Assembly: GCA_963782415.1 (NCBI GenBank)
Contig: CAWAJT010000009.1
Span: 186,001 to 250,000, forward strand
Length of the DNA stretch: 64,000 nucleotides
Reading direction: 5' to 3'
Source of the DNA: Bog-473 sp963782415
GTDB taxonomy: Bacteria; Actinomycetota; Acidimicrobiia; Acidimicrobiales; RAAP-2
Position numbers and translations under genes: made by a program. Under the pieces are notes generated by a model. That model ran no database searches. It was given only the letters and a program-made list of their open reading frames with translations, and had not been told where the DNA came from. Of this stretch, positions 17,449-26,591 are shown one piece after another (the first letter of the stretch is position 1; the number at the start of each line of letters is the position of its first letter).

Positions 17449-17877
17449 GTGTGGCGCAGGGCAAGCCATCGAATCTTGATTGGGGTGACGGTCCTAGTCG
17501 CATGTCTGCTCTGTAGTTGTGGGGATGCTTCAACCCCAACTGCCTCCAAGGCCAACCAGACGGACTCCACCGCCTGGCCAGCCAGCTTCTGCCAAGCGGT
17601 GAAACAGGTTATGGGTACAGATGCCACTGACGTGGTTGAACGTGCGCGTAGCGCTACTTCGGGAACCGGAGCCGAGGCTGCGATTGCTCAGCTCGGACGG
17701 GACATCGAAACGTCGCTCAAGTCGGCGCCGACGGTTCGACTCCGGCGCGAACTTACGCAGTACCAGACGACGGTCGCGACCCAGGACAGTGTACGGGTCC
17801 TTGCAGCGTTGAGCCATTTCGACTTGTTGGTTGGGACGCAGTTGAGGAACTGCGGGATACGTCCTATCCAAGGTTGA
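17449..17877 (+). CDS. Small putative lipoprotein
   Basis: About 142 residues from GTG 17449. The signal segment ILIGVTVLVACLLCSC gives a lipobox (LLCSC). The mature part is helical (CQAVKQVMGTDATDVVERAR, AAIAQLGRDIETSLKSAP) and ends with a C-terminal Cys (LRNCGIRP). No family recognised. An upstream start at 17365 is possible, but it would bury the signal peptide. Its last ~60 codons are duplicated, broken, at 14569-14750. Confidence 0.6.
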   Translation: MWRRASHRILIGVTVLVACLLCSCGDASTPTASKANQTDSTAWPASFCQAVKQVMGTDATDVVERARSATSGTGAEAAIAQLGRDIETSLKSAPTVRLRRELTQYQTTVATQDSVRVLAALSHFDLLVGTQLRNCGIRPIQG

Positions 17878-17919
17878 AAGGGTGGTGGTGCGCCCAGGTC
17901 CGGCGATCGGGGACACCCC
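17691..17919 (+). repeat. 229-bp direct repeat, copy 2 (inside and after the lipoprotein gene)
   Basis: The intact partner of 14569-14789, 8 bp longer. Both copies end at the same point in CGGCGATCGGGGACACCCC, so the repeat edge is sharp on that side. The spacing (3.1 kb) encloses the lipase and PhyH remnant. Confidence 0.85.
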
Positions 17920-18119
17920 CTGGGCGGTGGGGGTTGGTGCGACACCGGGTCTACTACCTGCCTTCAGCCTTCGACCCGTGATGGGTTCCGGCTCCGGATG
18001 GTCGCCTTACCGGCAGGTCGACCAACGTGCCCACTCCGAGCGAAAAGTCTGCCACCAGTCCGGCGTAGGGGGGCAGGGCTCCCTCAGGTTGGCTAACGAG
18101 TAACCCAGCCTGAGTCAGG

Positions 18120-18410
18120 CACATATGGCTTATGGATGGTCTCTGGGGTAAAAACAGCACCTTGCACGGAACGACAACCACTTGCCGGTGCCACATTCCC
18201 TTAAGGGATTATGCAGGCTTCGCCCCGTCGGAAATGACGTGTTTTCTCCTGGGACCCCTCAGGATCAGGACTCAGAAAGACATCGATTTCGCCCTCCAGG
18301 AGGTAGAGCAATTCGTCTTGCTCGGGATGCATTTCCCATTCGTCACACACCCCCGGGGATTCCACAGAGAGAACACCCACATGACGGCCATCGAGCTCAA
18401 CGGGTAGCAA
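18120..18410 (-). pseudogene. Cupin-domain protein remnant
   Basis: The frame from TTG 18410 reads VGVLSVESPGVCDEWEMHPE, QDELLYLLEGEIDVFLS and HFRRGEACIIP: a typical cupin motif 1, with its metal-binding His/Glu positions, and the start of motif 2. It then hits a stop. In the next frame the cupin continues (MWHRQVVVVPCKVLFL), so a frameshift lies at about 18195. The N-terminus is also cut by an in-frame stop. Non-functional as read. Confidence 0.65.
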
Positions 18411-18606
18411 CTCGACCGAAGGTTGACCCGAATCACCGCTCCCGACTCAGATGTATTCACTGAAAAGAGGCTATCCATTAGGTGCTCACCGTCCCGGCGT
18501 TCCGGGGCACCCCGCTATTCCGACAGGGCGTTTGATCCGACGGGGCGTTCCGCGGCATCCTCCGGGTACCGGTAGCAGGCGCCAGGTGGTCGAAATGCTG
18601 ACTCGT

Positions 18607-18873
18607 CTATTCCTCTACGAGGATCACCAGCGTCTCGGGCAAGACGCCATCGTGCTGCATGGCCTCGGCGGCAGCCTCTGACTGCATGGCAGACGCAAAT
18701 GCGTCCATGTCAGGAACGTCCATGAGGAGTCCCACCTTCGTCGGGTCTTCGGGGTTCACGAACGTTCGGATGTTGCTGACGCCGAGCTGGCCGGAGAGCT
18801 CTTCGCGCTTGGGCGAGTTCAGCCAGTGGTCCTTGCCCTTCGAGATGTCATGGTGCCCGATGATGGTCGGCAT
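18607..18873 (-). CDS. Small conserved protein, likely dimeric alpha/beta-barrel
   Basis: An 88-residue protein (MPTIIGHHDISKGKDHWLNS, then VSNIRTFVNPEDPTKVGLLM and DGVLPETLVILVEE). I have seen closely similar small proteins in actinobacterial genomes, but no function is established. AGGGAGA lies upstream of the ATG. A single strand-helix-strand unit of this length suggests a ferredoxin-like dimer. Confidence 0.7.
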   Translation of the reverse strand: MPTIIGHHDISKGKDHWLNSPKREELSGQLGVSNIRTFVNPEDPTKVGLLMDVPDMDAFASAMQSEAAAEAMQHDGVLPETLVILVEE

Positions 18874-19023
18874 GCTGTCGTCTCCCTATGGTCGGCGGTT
18901 GGGGAAGTTCAACTTCGGCGCGCAACGACGGGAACTACCGGCGCCGCGCGCCAATTGGTCAACGTACTCCTGATCACCTTTTCCTGCCCGGAGCGGCGGA
19001 GTCTGGGCGGCGGGCGCATATCA

Positions 19024-19449
19024 ATGTACTGGGGCATTCAGTCCGGGCCCCGACTGGACGAGAATCTCCGAGTGGACCGGACTAGGGGCGGGTATCGGCA
19101 CGCGACGCCCAGGCCACTGCGGCCGTTGCAGTTCCTTCTCGGAAAGCCTTCAGACTTCTTGGCAAGGTTTAGGGACAACGAGTGGTGGCTCAAGCTTCAT
19201 GAGGACCGCCTGGTGACTCTCATTCGACGACACGGATCGGACAGTGGTCCCACAGCAACGGCAAGGGCGGACATTACGACCAGACTGGAACATCTGGCGC
19301 GGTTCGATGAGGCACGCCTACTGCGGGAAGAAGTTCTGGCCGCCTATCGGCGAAACCGAGGAAAGGATGATCTCCTCACTCTCATCCAAGATGAGTGGTT
19401 GGTTCGTGATCTCAGGGCGTTAGAGCTGCGCGAGCAGGCACGGGACTGA
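19024..19449 (+). CDS. Tetratricopeptide (kinesin-light-chain-like) repeat fragment
   Basis: From ATG 19024, about 141 residues; the true start is uncertain. The C-terminal half (RADITTRLEHLARFDEARLL, REEVLAAYRRNRGKDDLLTL) is the TPR_12/KLC-type repeat common in actinobacterial NB-ARC and SEFIR-type proteins, but only one or two repeats remain. Probably the tail of a longer protein truncated by rearrangement. Stretch 19450-19763 after it has no supported gene. Confidence 0.4.
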   Translation: MYWGIQSGPRLDENLRVDRTRGGYRHATPRPLRPLQFLLGKPSDFLARFRDNEWWLKLHEDRLVTLIRRHGSDSGPTATARADITTRLEHLARFDEARLLREEVLAAYRRNRGKDDLLTLIQDEWLVRDLRALELREQARD

Positions 19450-19763
19450 GCTCTTCATATTCATCAAGTGCGGAGCCGTGACCTGGGGGCTACGCATGAG
19501 GACACGCTGCGAGCGGAAGCTATCCTGAGGACCATCGACGATGCCTAGAAACATCGCCCGGTTGCGGGGATCGGAGACAGCGCGACGGTGTCTCCCGGAC
19601 AGCCGGACCCGCCAGTGACGGTCGTGCTCGAGGGCCAGGATCGGGCCGAGTTGGCTGCTCGACCGACCCGTTGAGCGATCCCGCCGGGGATTGGCCCTGA
19701 GCAGACTGTTAGAGGCAGGCCAGTTCGAGATCGCGGTAGGGGGTGCGTGGCAGACTGATCCCG

Positions 19764-21726
19764 GTGTCAGACCGCGAGGCGCGCTTAGACGAAGCACGTA
19801 CGGCCTACGGTCGCAACAACTGGACCGTGGCTCGTTCGCTGCTGCTCGATGCCGACGCCCAGGAGCCGCTCGAAGCCGAAGACCTGGAGCGGCTGGCCTG
19901 GTCGTGCCGGTGGGTGAGCGACGAGATGGGGTTCCTGAACGCACTCGAGCGAGGCGAGGTGGCCTTTAGCGCGGCCGGTGCTCGCGCGACGGCCGCACGC
20001 ATGGCCCTGGAGCAGGCGCGCCAGCACGTGCAGATGCTCGACGAGTCGGTGGCGGCCACCTGCTACCTCCGGGCTATGGAGCTCCTCGAGGGAGAGCCCG
20101 AGTCGTCCGAGCATGCGCTAGCGATGTGGATGCTGTCGTTCACGCAGCTGGCAGAGGGCGATGTCGACGGAGCGAGGTCGTCGCTCCAGGAGGCGCGGGC
20201 GATCGCTCGTCGGGTGGCCAGCCCCGGCACGGAGGCGATGGCAGTGCAGGGGCTGGCGCACATCGCGGTCACCGAGGGCGACCGGGCTGAGGTGCTACCG
20301 CTTGTCGACGAGGCGGCCGCGCTGGCCATGCGGCCCGGGGTGGAACCGATCCACGCCGGCTTCGTGTACTGCGCGGTGATCTCGATCTGTCGGGCCCTCT
20401 GCGACTGGGGACGCGGCGACAGAGTGGACGAACATGTCGACTCGTTACTGCGAGCGCGAGTCGATCGCCGGCTACAGCGGCCTGTGTCGCTTCCACCAGG
20501 GGGAGATCGATCGCCTTCACGGTCAGCTGGCCCACGCAGAGGAACGGGTGCTGCGTGCGTGCGAGGAGCTACGGGCGGTGAACCGCTACAGCGCCGCGTG
20601 GGGCTACACCGAACTGGTGGACATCCGGGTCCGTCGTGGTGACCTGGCCGGGGCCGAGGAAGCGCTCGCGCTGGCCGTCGCGTTCGGTGACGACGGCCAG
20701 CCAGGGCGAGGCCGCTTGCTGCTCGCGCGGGGCGACGCGCCTGCGGCAGTGCGGAGCCTCGCCCGGGCGCTGGCCGACCGGGGCATGCTCGCTCTAGAGC
20801 GGCGGGTGTTCGTGCTTCCGGTGCACGTGCGAGCGTGCCTGGCGGTCGGCGACGAGCCCTCGGCGAACGTGAGCGTCACCGAGCTCGAGGATCTCGCGCG
20901 CCGGCTGGGGACGCCCGGGCCGGCGGCCGCAGCCGCGGTGGCACGTGGCGAGCTGGCGCTCCACCGCGGCGACACCGAGGCCGCCATCGCCTGGCTCCGA
21001 CAGGGCGTCCGCACCTGGTGTGAGGTCGACGCTCCGTACGAAGCTGCCGAGGCACGGGTGCGGCTCGCTCGGGCGCTGACCGCCGACGGCGACAACGCCG
21101 GGGCCCGCCTCGAGATCAAAGCCGCGGCACGAACCGTGGAGGAGATCGGCGCCGTCGTCGACCTCGACATCGCTCCGCCAAGATCCGAGCCCGCGACGCG
21201 AGCTGTGCGGACTTTCCTCTTCTCCGACATCGTGGACTCGACGCGGCTCGCCGAGGCGATGGGCGACGACACCTGGGAACAGCTGCTGCGCTGGCACGAC
21301 CGTATCCTGCGCGCTGAGTTCGCCCGATGGCGGGGCGAGGAGGTGAAGCACGGTGGCGATGGGTTCTTCGTGGCCTTCGGTCAGCCCGACGACGGCATCG
21401 CCTGCGCAACCGCTATCCAGCGGGCGCTCACCCGCCACCGCGCCGACCACGGCTTCGCTCCCACGGTCCGCATCGGGCTCCACGCCGGCGAGGCCACCGC
21501 CCGCGACGACGACTACTTCGGCGCGGCCGTTACCCGCGCCGCCCGCATCTCTGCCGCCGCCGGAGCCGGCGAGATCCTGGTGAGCGCCGATCTGCTCGCC
21601 GGCTGCGAGCGCAAGGTACCGGTCGCTGCTGAGCGCACCCTTGAGCTCAAGGGCATCGCCGAACCCCTGCCCGCCGTCCTCATCGCGTGGAGCGACGAGA
21701 GCGGGGCCGAACCGTCCGCCCCGTGA
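19764..21726 (+). pseudogene. TPR protein with C-terminal class III adenylate cyclase domain, frameshifted
   Basis: Frame 1 from GTG 19764 gives a helical TPR-like region (VSDREARLDEARTAYGRNNW onward). After CDWGR near 20411 the sequence continues in another frame as ATEWTNMSTRYCERESIAGY, so there is one extra G in CGCGGCGAC at about 20410. The second frame runs to 21726 through more TPR-like helices and a class III cyclase domain: metal Asp in FLFSDIVDSTRLAEAM, Lys and second metal Asp in EVKHGGDGFFVAFG, and GLHAGEATARDDDYFGAAVT. Repaired, it would be ~654 residues. Such proteins make cAMP in response to unknown cues. Confidence 0.85.
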
Positions 21727-21871
21727 CGATGGGTGTGACCCGCATTTTGCCTGCCGCGGCCACGCTGACTTCTTCCAGGAGCGATCATCGTCAGCACGTC
21801 AACCAAGAACGTGACCCCGAAGGTGCCGCAGGGTGGCACCCCGACCCCGGCAGCGGGGATACCCCAGCGGG

Positions 21872-22123
21872 TCAGGGGCTAGTTGCTTGGATGGCCTGCA
21901 TGAGATCTTCGATCCCGGTGAGTTGCGGGCAGACCCGAACGATCCTTGCTGGCGTCTGGAACCGGACGGGCCAGTTGCTTGTGGCATTGGGGGAAATGGT
22001 CGACAGGACGGTGACCTCTGCCAGTTGGCAGCTCACGTCCCGATGGCGGTAAAAGAATGAGACGGTTCCGCCCTCACTCAACGCCACTCGTCGCACCTGC
22101 GTATAGAACGGCGCAACTCCCAC
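21872..22123 (-). CDS. Small hypothetical protein
   Basis: An 83-residue frame (VRRVALSEGGTVSFFYRHRD, VSCQLAEVTVLSTISPNATS, ARIVRVCPQLTGIEDLMQAI). The alternating hydrophobic pattern suggests a small beta-rich PH-like fold with a C-terminal helix. No family assigned. It lies downstream of the small membrane peptide, in the same direction. Confidence 0.45.
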   Translation of the reverse strand: MGVAPFYTQVRRVALSEGGTVSFFYRHRDVSCQLAEVTVLSTISPNATSNWPVRFQTPARIVRVCPQLTGIEDLMQAIQATSP

Positions 22124-22142
22124 GAAGACACGCAGAACTCCA

Positions 22143-22295
22143 TTAGATAATCAAGACCGGTGACCAGTCCACCCCGAGCACTGCGGTCACGACTCCGATC
22201 AGCATTGCCGTCGATGCAACGATCACAATGTCGAGGGGAATGACGGTCCCATAAAGGGAACTCCTCGCGACGCTCAGGCTCTTCATCGGTGCCAT
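22143..22295 (-). CDS. Small single-pass or two-pass membrane peptide
   Basis: A 50-residue frame from ATG 22295 with a GGAAGG ribosome-binding-like site. Hydrophobic core VIPLDIVIVASTAMLIGVVTAVLG. The frame is also open upstream into the remains of the WapI-like gene, but only because that gene has lost its own stop by a frameshift. Function unknown. Confidence 0.35.
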   Translation of the reverse strand: MAPMKSLSVARSSLYGTVIPLDIVIVASTAMLIGVVTAVLGVDWSPVLII

Positions 22296-22404
22296 GGTCC
22301 AACCTTCCCGGCGTGCGTAGGGGGGCACTAAGGCGTTCCACGCACCGGGAACGGTGTCATCTCGTTGCCCCAATCCTCGGCGGCTTTCCTTACGTCGTCC
22401 GTGG

Positions 22405-22820
22405 TCAGGGCAAATCGATGAAGTACTGATAGATATCAAATCGGTCTGCGTCGTCTCGCACCGGAGGGGCCGATTCAAGGGAGAGGTGCACCCGCAGACA
22501 ACAAGCGAATCCGCACGAGACACAACGCTGAATGCGAGATTCGGCTCAGTGAAATAGAGGTCTGGCCACTGGGGGTCCGACGTATCGGGACTGGTGATTG
22601 GCTCCTCAGCGTCCCCCACTTGGCCTAACCATGAGGGAAGGTCGAAGCTTTCGCCCGCTAGTAACGAGGGTTCCCGGAACGTCCAGTGAAGGCCGTCATG
22701 AAGAACCTCGCCATCGATGATCAGCCAATTGCTGTCAAAGACATCGTCATGCTTGTCTGGGAACTCGTAGCCTAGGACGGTCAGTGAAACCCAGCTCCCG
22801 TCGGACCCATCCAACCTCAC
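22405..22820 (-). pseudogene. WapI-family immunity-like protein, frameshifted near its end
   Basis: The frame from 22820 (MRLDGSDGSWVSLTVLGYEF, SNWLIIDGEVLHDGLHWTF, DLYFTEPNLAFSV) matches the WapI immunity-like family common in actinobacteria: a first beta strand, NWL..V.G pattern, W.F..P.LL, and FTEPNL. After CETTQT the reading frame slips; one base earlier the sequence reads FDIYQYFIDLP and stops at 22405, the natural end of this family. No toxin gene is adjacent. The complete IS110 lies just upstream. Confidence 0.7.
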
Positions 22821-22839
22821 TCACATGAGTATTGCCGAC

Positions 22840-23083
22840 GATGGGACTGCCCCCATGGTGCCTGCTTGAGACTTCCTGCAGACGCTGAGCTTGGTTCGTA
22901 GCGTTTAGAGGTCCCTGCGGGATCATTCTCGTAGTGCCTGCCGTCGGCATTGCCGGTTGGCTTTTCGTACGAAGAGTGTCCCGCTCGGGCTTCGCCTCGG
23001 AGTGGCTCAAAAGAGGATCGAGCACAGAGAGTCCGAAAGCAGGAGTGCCCTCCGTGGTTCCAATCACGATCAAGGAGGTAACC
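22840..23083 (+). ncRNA. Candidate IS110 left-end non-coding region (possible bridge RNA)
   Basis: In IS110-group elements the non-coding left end upstream of the recombinase encodes a bridge RNA that pairs with target and donor DNA. Here about 240 bp lie between the WapI-like gene and the transposase start, with several short potential stems (for example around CCGACGATGGGACTGCC and the CCGCTCGGGCTTCGCCTCGG region). The element ends are not defined, so this is a positional inference. Confidence 0.3.
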
Positions 23084-24277
23084 ATGCAAGTGATGATCGG
23101 CATCGACCCCCACAAGGCATCGCACACAGCGGTGGCCGTCGACGAGGGCGAAGACGAGATCTCGAGCGTCAAGGTCCGGGCGACCCGGCGTCAGGTGGAC
23201 CAGCTGGTCAGTTGGGCCGAGCCGTTCGAGAAGCGCACCAGGGCCATCGAGTCGGCCGGCGGACTGGGTTACTTGTTGGCCCAGCAGTTGGTCGCCCGAG
23301 GTGAAGCGGTCCTCGATGTCCCTGCCACCTTGGCCTCGCGCGTCCGGGTGCTCGCCACAGGGCGCTCCAACAAGAACGATCCCAACGATGCCTTCTCGGT
23401 CGCCGTTGCCGCCGTTCGGTCTCCGAACCTCCGCAGCGTCGAGGCAGCCGACCACTCAGAGGTCCTACGTCTGTTGGCCAAACGCAACGGAGACCTCGGC
23501 AGTCATCGGACCCGGGTGGTCTGTCGCCTCCATGCGCTCTTGGCTGAGCTCGCACCAGGCGGAATTGCCAAGGAACTCTACGTTTCCGACGCCGAGCGAT
23601 TGCTGGCCAAGGTCACGCCCGAGACCCCGGTCGAGCAGGTTCGCTACGACCTCGCCCTCGAGCTCGTCGACGACGTCCGTCGCCTTGATGCCCAGACCAA
23701 GGAGTCGCACCGCCGGATCCGAGTCGCCGTCAAAGCATCGGGCACGTCGGTCACGGAGCTCTATGGGGTGGGTCTGATCATCGCAGCACAGCTCATCGGC
23801 TACGCCGGTGACGTCCGGCGCTTCGTCAACCGCGGCGCCTTCGCCTCCTACAATGGGACCGCTCCGATCGAACTGTCCTCAGGTGGCCGAGTGGTGCATC
23901 GACTGCCACAACGCGGCAACCGACAGCTCAACCATGCCGTCCACATGGCTGCCATCTGTCAGATCCGACAGAGCGGTTCGGATGGTCGGGCTTACTTCGA
24001 ACGCAAGGTCGCCGAGGGCAAGACGAAGAAGGAAGCGGTCAGGTCCTTGAAACGACAGGTGAGCAACGCCGTCTATCGACAGCTACTCCTCGACGCCCGA
24101 TGGGGGGTCCGGGAGGACACTCAGGGACGACTCCATGCCTGCGTGACCGGCCCTTCACCCTGCGCAACCGGCCCTTCGGCGAAGTCACTTCGGAACCCAG
24201 AGAAACCTTACGCCGTCGTCCAGTTCTATGACGGGTTGATTCGTCGCGCCTGGAAGCCGTCGAAATTGGGGTCTTGA
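23084..24277 (+). CDS. IS110-family transposase (complete)
   Basis: A 397-residue DEDD recombinase. ATG 23084 follows AAGGAGGT by four bases. The RuvC-like domain begins MQVMIGIDPHKASHTAVAVD (first Asp), then RAIESAGGLGYLLAQQL (Glu) and TGRSNKNDPNDAFSVAVAAV (Asp pair). The transposase_20 domain includes LYGVGLIIAAQLIGYAGDVR, FASYNGTAPIELSSGG and QRGNRQLNHAVHMAAICQIR; the catalytic Ser is expected near there. All landmarks are intact, so this copy may be active. It differs from the truncated copy at 12075. Confidence 0.93.
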   Translation: MQVMIGIDPHKASHTAVAVDEGEDEISSVKVRATRRQVDQLVSWAEPFEKRTRAIESAGGLGYLLAQQLVARGEAVLDVPATLASRVRVLATGRSNKNDPNDAFSVAVAAVRSPNLRSVEAADHSEVLRLLAKRNGDLGSHRTRVVCRLHALLAELAPGGIAKELYVSDAERLLAKVTPETPVEQVRYDLALELVDDVRRLDAQTKESHRRIRVAVKASGTSVTELYGVGLIIAAQLIGYAGDVRRFVNRGAFASYNGTAPIELSSGGRVVHRLPQRGNRQLNHAVHMAAICQIRQSGSDGRAYFERKVAEGKTKKEAVRSLKRQVSNAVYRQLLLDARWGVREDTQGRLHACVTGPSPCATGPSAKSLRNPEKPYAVVQFYDGLIRRAWKPSKLGS

Positions 24278-24359
24278 CTCAAAGAGGATTCGTATGGGGC
24301 ACCTCGATGACTCCTTCTTGCACCACAGAGACGAATCGAAATGCCGTTCCTCGGTGGGA

Positions 24360-24494
24360 CACGAATAGGACACGAGCGGCACGAACCAGCGAGTGCCAAC
24401 GAGTACCTCTCCGTCCCACCGTAATGGCAGGTAGATTCGAAACGATGGCGTTGACGTGCGCTTTTAGAATGCCGGGGTACCACGGTTCGAATCC
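24360..24494 (+). repeat. Right-end block and degenerate ssrA-end copy A
   Basis: Only the T-loop part GGTTCGAATCC (24484-24494) survives. The 130 bp upstream is shared with copy D (ATGGCAGGTAGATT near 24425, and the GTTGACGTG box at 24450-24458), and the last ~50 bp with copy B. The gap 24278-24671 contains this block and no gene. Confidence 0.6.
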
Positions 24495-24671
24495 GAGGCC
24501 ATTCTACGGTCCGCCCCTGCGAAAACTCCCAGCTCCTCCTGCGAAGCCAATACCCGGAGGCGCTTCCCGGGTTCCCTAGTTCATTCGAGATCGTCAGCTG
24601 GGCGGAACTCGAAGCCCGCTTGGCCTGGGGGCCGACCGATTGGCACTCCCCACATCGGAAATAATCACGAT

Positions 24672-25364
24672 GTGCAGCACTTTCTCGAGACCTGGGGATA
24701 CCTTGCAATCTTCATCCTCACGGTCTTGGAATCCGCCTGTATACCCATACCGTCAGAAGTCACCCTCGGACTAGGTGGAGCACTCGCGAGTCGTGCTGTC
24801 ATCGGGGGCGCGCAGGGCCATCTCAATCTCGGCCTGGTGATCGTGGTCGGCATCGCCGGATCGGTATGCGGCTCGCTGCTGGCATATGTCGTCGGCCGAA
24901 CCGGGGGTCGGACGTTGATTGACCGGTACGGCAAGTACGTCCTCCTCTCCCATTCGGACTTGGATACCGCCGAAGCATGGTTCTCCCGGCGCGGGGAATG
25001 GATGGTGCTCTACGGGCGAGTGCTCCCGTTCATCCGTACCTTCATCTCGCTACCAGCCGGCATGGCGAGGATGAACTTTGCCAAGTTCATTGTTCTCACG
25101 ACGATTGGGGTCTCCCTCTGGGTGACTCTCCTCTCCGTGATCGGCTATGAACTCGGCGACAGTTGGAACAAGATGATCAAGTTGTTCGGCGTCGCCGGCT
25201 ATGTCATCGCAGCCGTCCTCGTCGTCCTCGTTGCGGTGTTCATGGTCCGGCGCTACAAGCGGTCGAAGGTGAGCCTCGTCTCCACGCAGCGGCCCGATTC
25301 ACCGATCATTGTCAGCGCGGATGAGGCCCGCGAGGAGACACCCGCCGAGTGCCCCGAATCATGA
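24672..25364 (+). CDS. DedA-family membrane protein (VTT domain)
   Basis: A 230-residue inner-membrane protein with about five to six hydrophobic segments. The DedA/VTT core is clear: E-SACIPIPSEVTL near residue 20, GSVCGSLLAYVVGRTGGR, RRGEWMVLYGRVLPFIRTFI (conserved GR.....R motif) and SLPAGMARMNFAKF. Some DedA proteins flip undecaprenyl phosphate back across the membrane. That fits the convergent neighbour uppP, which generates undecaprenyl phosphate. GTG start. Confidence 0.92.
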   Translation: MQHFLETWGYLAIFILTVLESACIPIPSEVTLGLGGALASRAVIGGAQGHLNLGLVIVVGIAGSVCGSLLAYVVGRTGGRTLIDRYGKYVLLSHSDLDTAEAWFSRRGEWMVLYGRVLPFIRTFISLPAGMARMNFAKFIVLTTIGVSLWVTLLSVIGYELGDSWNKMIKLFGVAGYVIAAVLVVLVAVFMVRRYKRSKVSLVSTQRPDSPIIVSADEAREETPAECPES

Positions 25365-25389
25365 CTCTCTGATGTGAACGGCACTTCTG

Positions 25390-26319
25390 CTAGGCGAAAT
25401 AGACCGTGCACGAAGCCCCGACCACGAGGCAGTAAATCGAGAAGGGCCACAGCGTCCGGGTCTGGAACCACCGGATCAGGAAGCGGACCGAAAGGTAGGC
25501 CGCCACACCCGCGGCGATGCTCCCCACCAGGACCTGGCCTCGGATGCCATTGCCGAGTGGGCCGAAGAGGTCTGGGATCCTCAACACCCCCGCCGCCAAG
25601 ATGATCGGCGTCGCGAGTAGGAACGAGAACCGCGCCGCGTCCTCGTGGTTCAGTTTGCGCACCAGGCCGGCCGACATGGTCACGCCTGAGCGACTGATGC
25701 CGGCGAAGAGTGCCAGGATCTGTGCCGACCCGATGGCCACCCCGCTCCGAAAGGACAACGTGGCCAGCCGGCGGTCCGCCGCCACGGACGGAGTCAGGTC
25801 TCCCGCCTTGTAGCCGTCCGGGTCCGAGGCCGCTGCATCCGGAGCAGACCCCGAGTCGGTTCTCGCCTGGCGTCGCCGCAAGAGCTCGGCACCGGCCAGG
25901 ATCAGGCCGTTGATCATGAGGAACACTGCCGCCACGGACGGCTTGGCGAACAGGGTGCGGAAGGTGTGCTCGAAGAGGAATCCGGTCAGCCCTACTGGGA
26001 TGGTGCCAACGATCAGAAGCCAGGCGATCCGTTCGTCGGCCGATTCGATTGACCGAGTCCTCAGTGTGTGAAGGAACCCACGGGCGATTGCAACCCAGTC
26101 CCGCCAGAAGTAGAGGATCAGCGCACCGGCGGTGGCGACATGGAGTCCGACGACGAATGCGAGATAGAAAGACTCCCCGGCGGACTGGCCGTTGACCAGG
26201 TTGTGCCACCCGAGTAGGGCGGGGATGAGGACGCTGTGCCCGAGGCTTGATACCGGGAACAGCTCGCTCACCCCCTGCAGGAGGCCGATCACGATTGCTT
26301 GGATGTAGGACAGCGTCAT
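25390..26319 (-). CDS. uppP: Undecaprenyl-diphosphate phosphatase UppP (BacA)
   Basis: A 309-residue multi-pass enzyme that dephosphorylates undecaprenyl pyrophosphate, recycling the cell-wall lipid carrier; overexpression gives bacitracin resistance. Signature motifs: GLLQGVSELFPVSSLGHSVL (the Glu/Ser/His motif) and ALFAGISRSGVTMSAGLVRK (second motif with the conserved Arg). A ~35-residue hydrophilic insert (about residues 150-185) is longer than usual. Convergent with dedA, 25 bp apart. A second, chromosomal uppP is likely elsewhere. Confidence 0.95.
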   Translation of the reverse strand: MTLSYIQAIVIGLLQGVSELFPVSSLGHSVLIPALLGWHNLVNGQSAGESFYLAFVVGLHVATAGALILYFWRDWVAIARGFLHTLRTRSIESADERIAWLLIVGTIPVGLTGFLFEHTFRTLFAKPSVAAVFLMINGLILAGAELLRRRQARTDSGSAPDAAASDPDGYKAGDLTPSVAADRRLATLSFRSGVAIGSAQILALFAGISRSGVTMSAGLVRKLNHEDAARFSFLLATPIILAAGVLRIPDLFGPLGNGIRGQVLVGSIAAGVAAYLSVRFLIRWFQTRTLWPFSIYCLVVGASCTVYFA

Positions 26320-26591
26320 CCACCTTCCGCCCGAACAAGTGGCTCAGCCTATTCCGCGTGTGGGTGCCGATCCGGGCACGCAAGCGGCTCGCTGACACGG
26401 CCTCGCCGTGAGCCTCATCCCAGGTGAGGTGGACCGCCGAGATGCAGACGCCAAGTACCCACGCGGGCTCCGGTGGACGTGACCGGCGTAAGTTGCTGGG
26501 TGTGTAGTGGCTTTGGGCGAGGGATAGAACTGAACATGCGCTCGTCGCACTCGGTGCTCGAGCGGCCTGGGATCAGACCAAGGAGTTGACA

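Larger units (their letters stand above)
5158..24494 (+). mobile_element. Island segment I (ssrA end to degenerate copy A)
   Basis: A 19.3-kb segment bounded by the genuine tmRNA end and the degenerate T-loop copy at 24484-24494. It carries membrane proteins, a glycosidase-like secreted protein, extradiol dioxygenase, IS110 copies, lipase, cyclase and several broken genes. It probably merges more than one element whose internal junctions have been lost. No intact integrase is seen. The boundary on the right is the weakest of the set. Confidence 0.5.
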
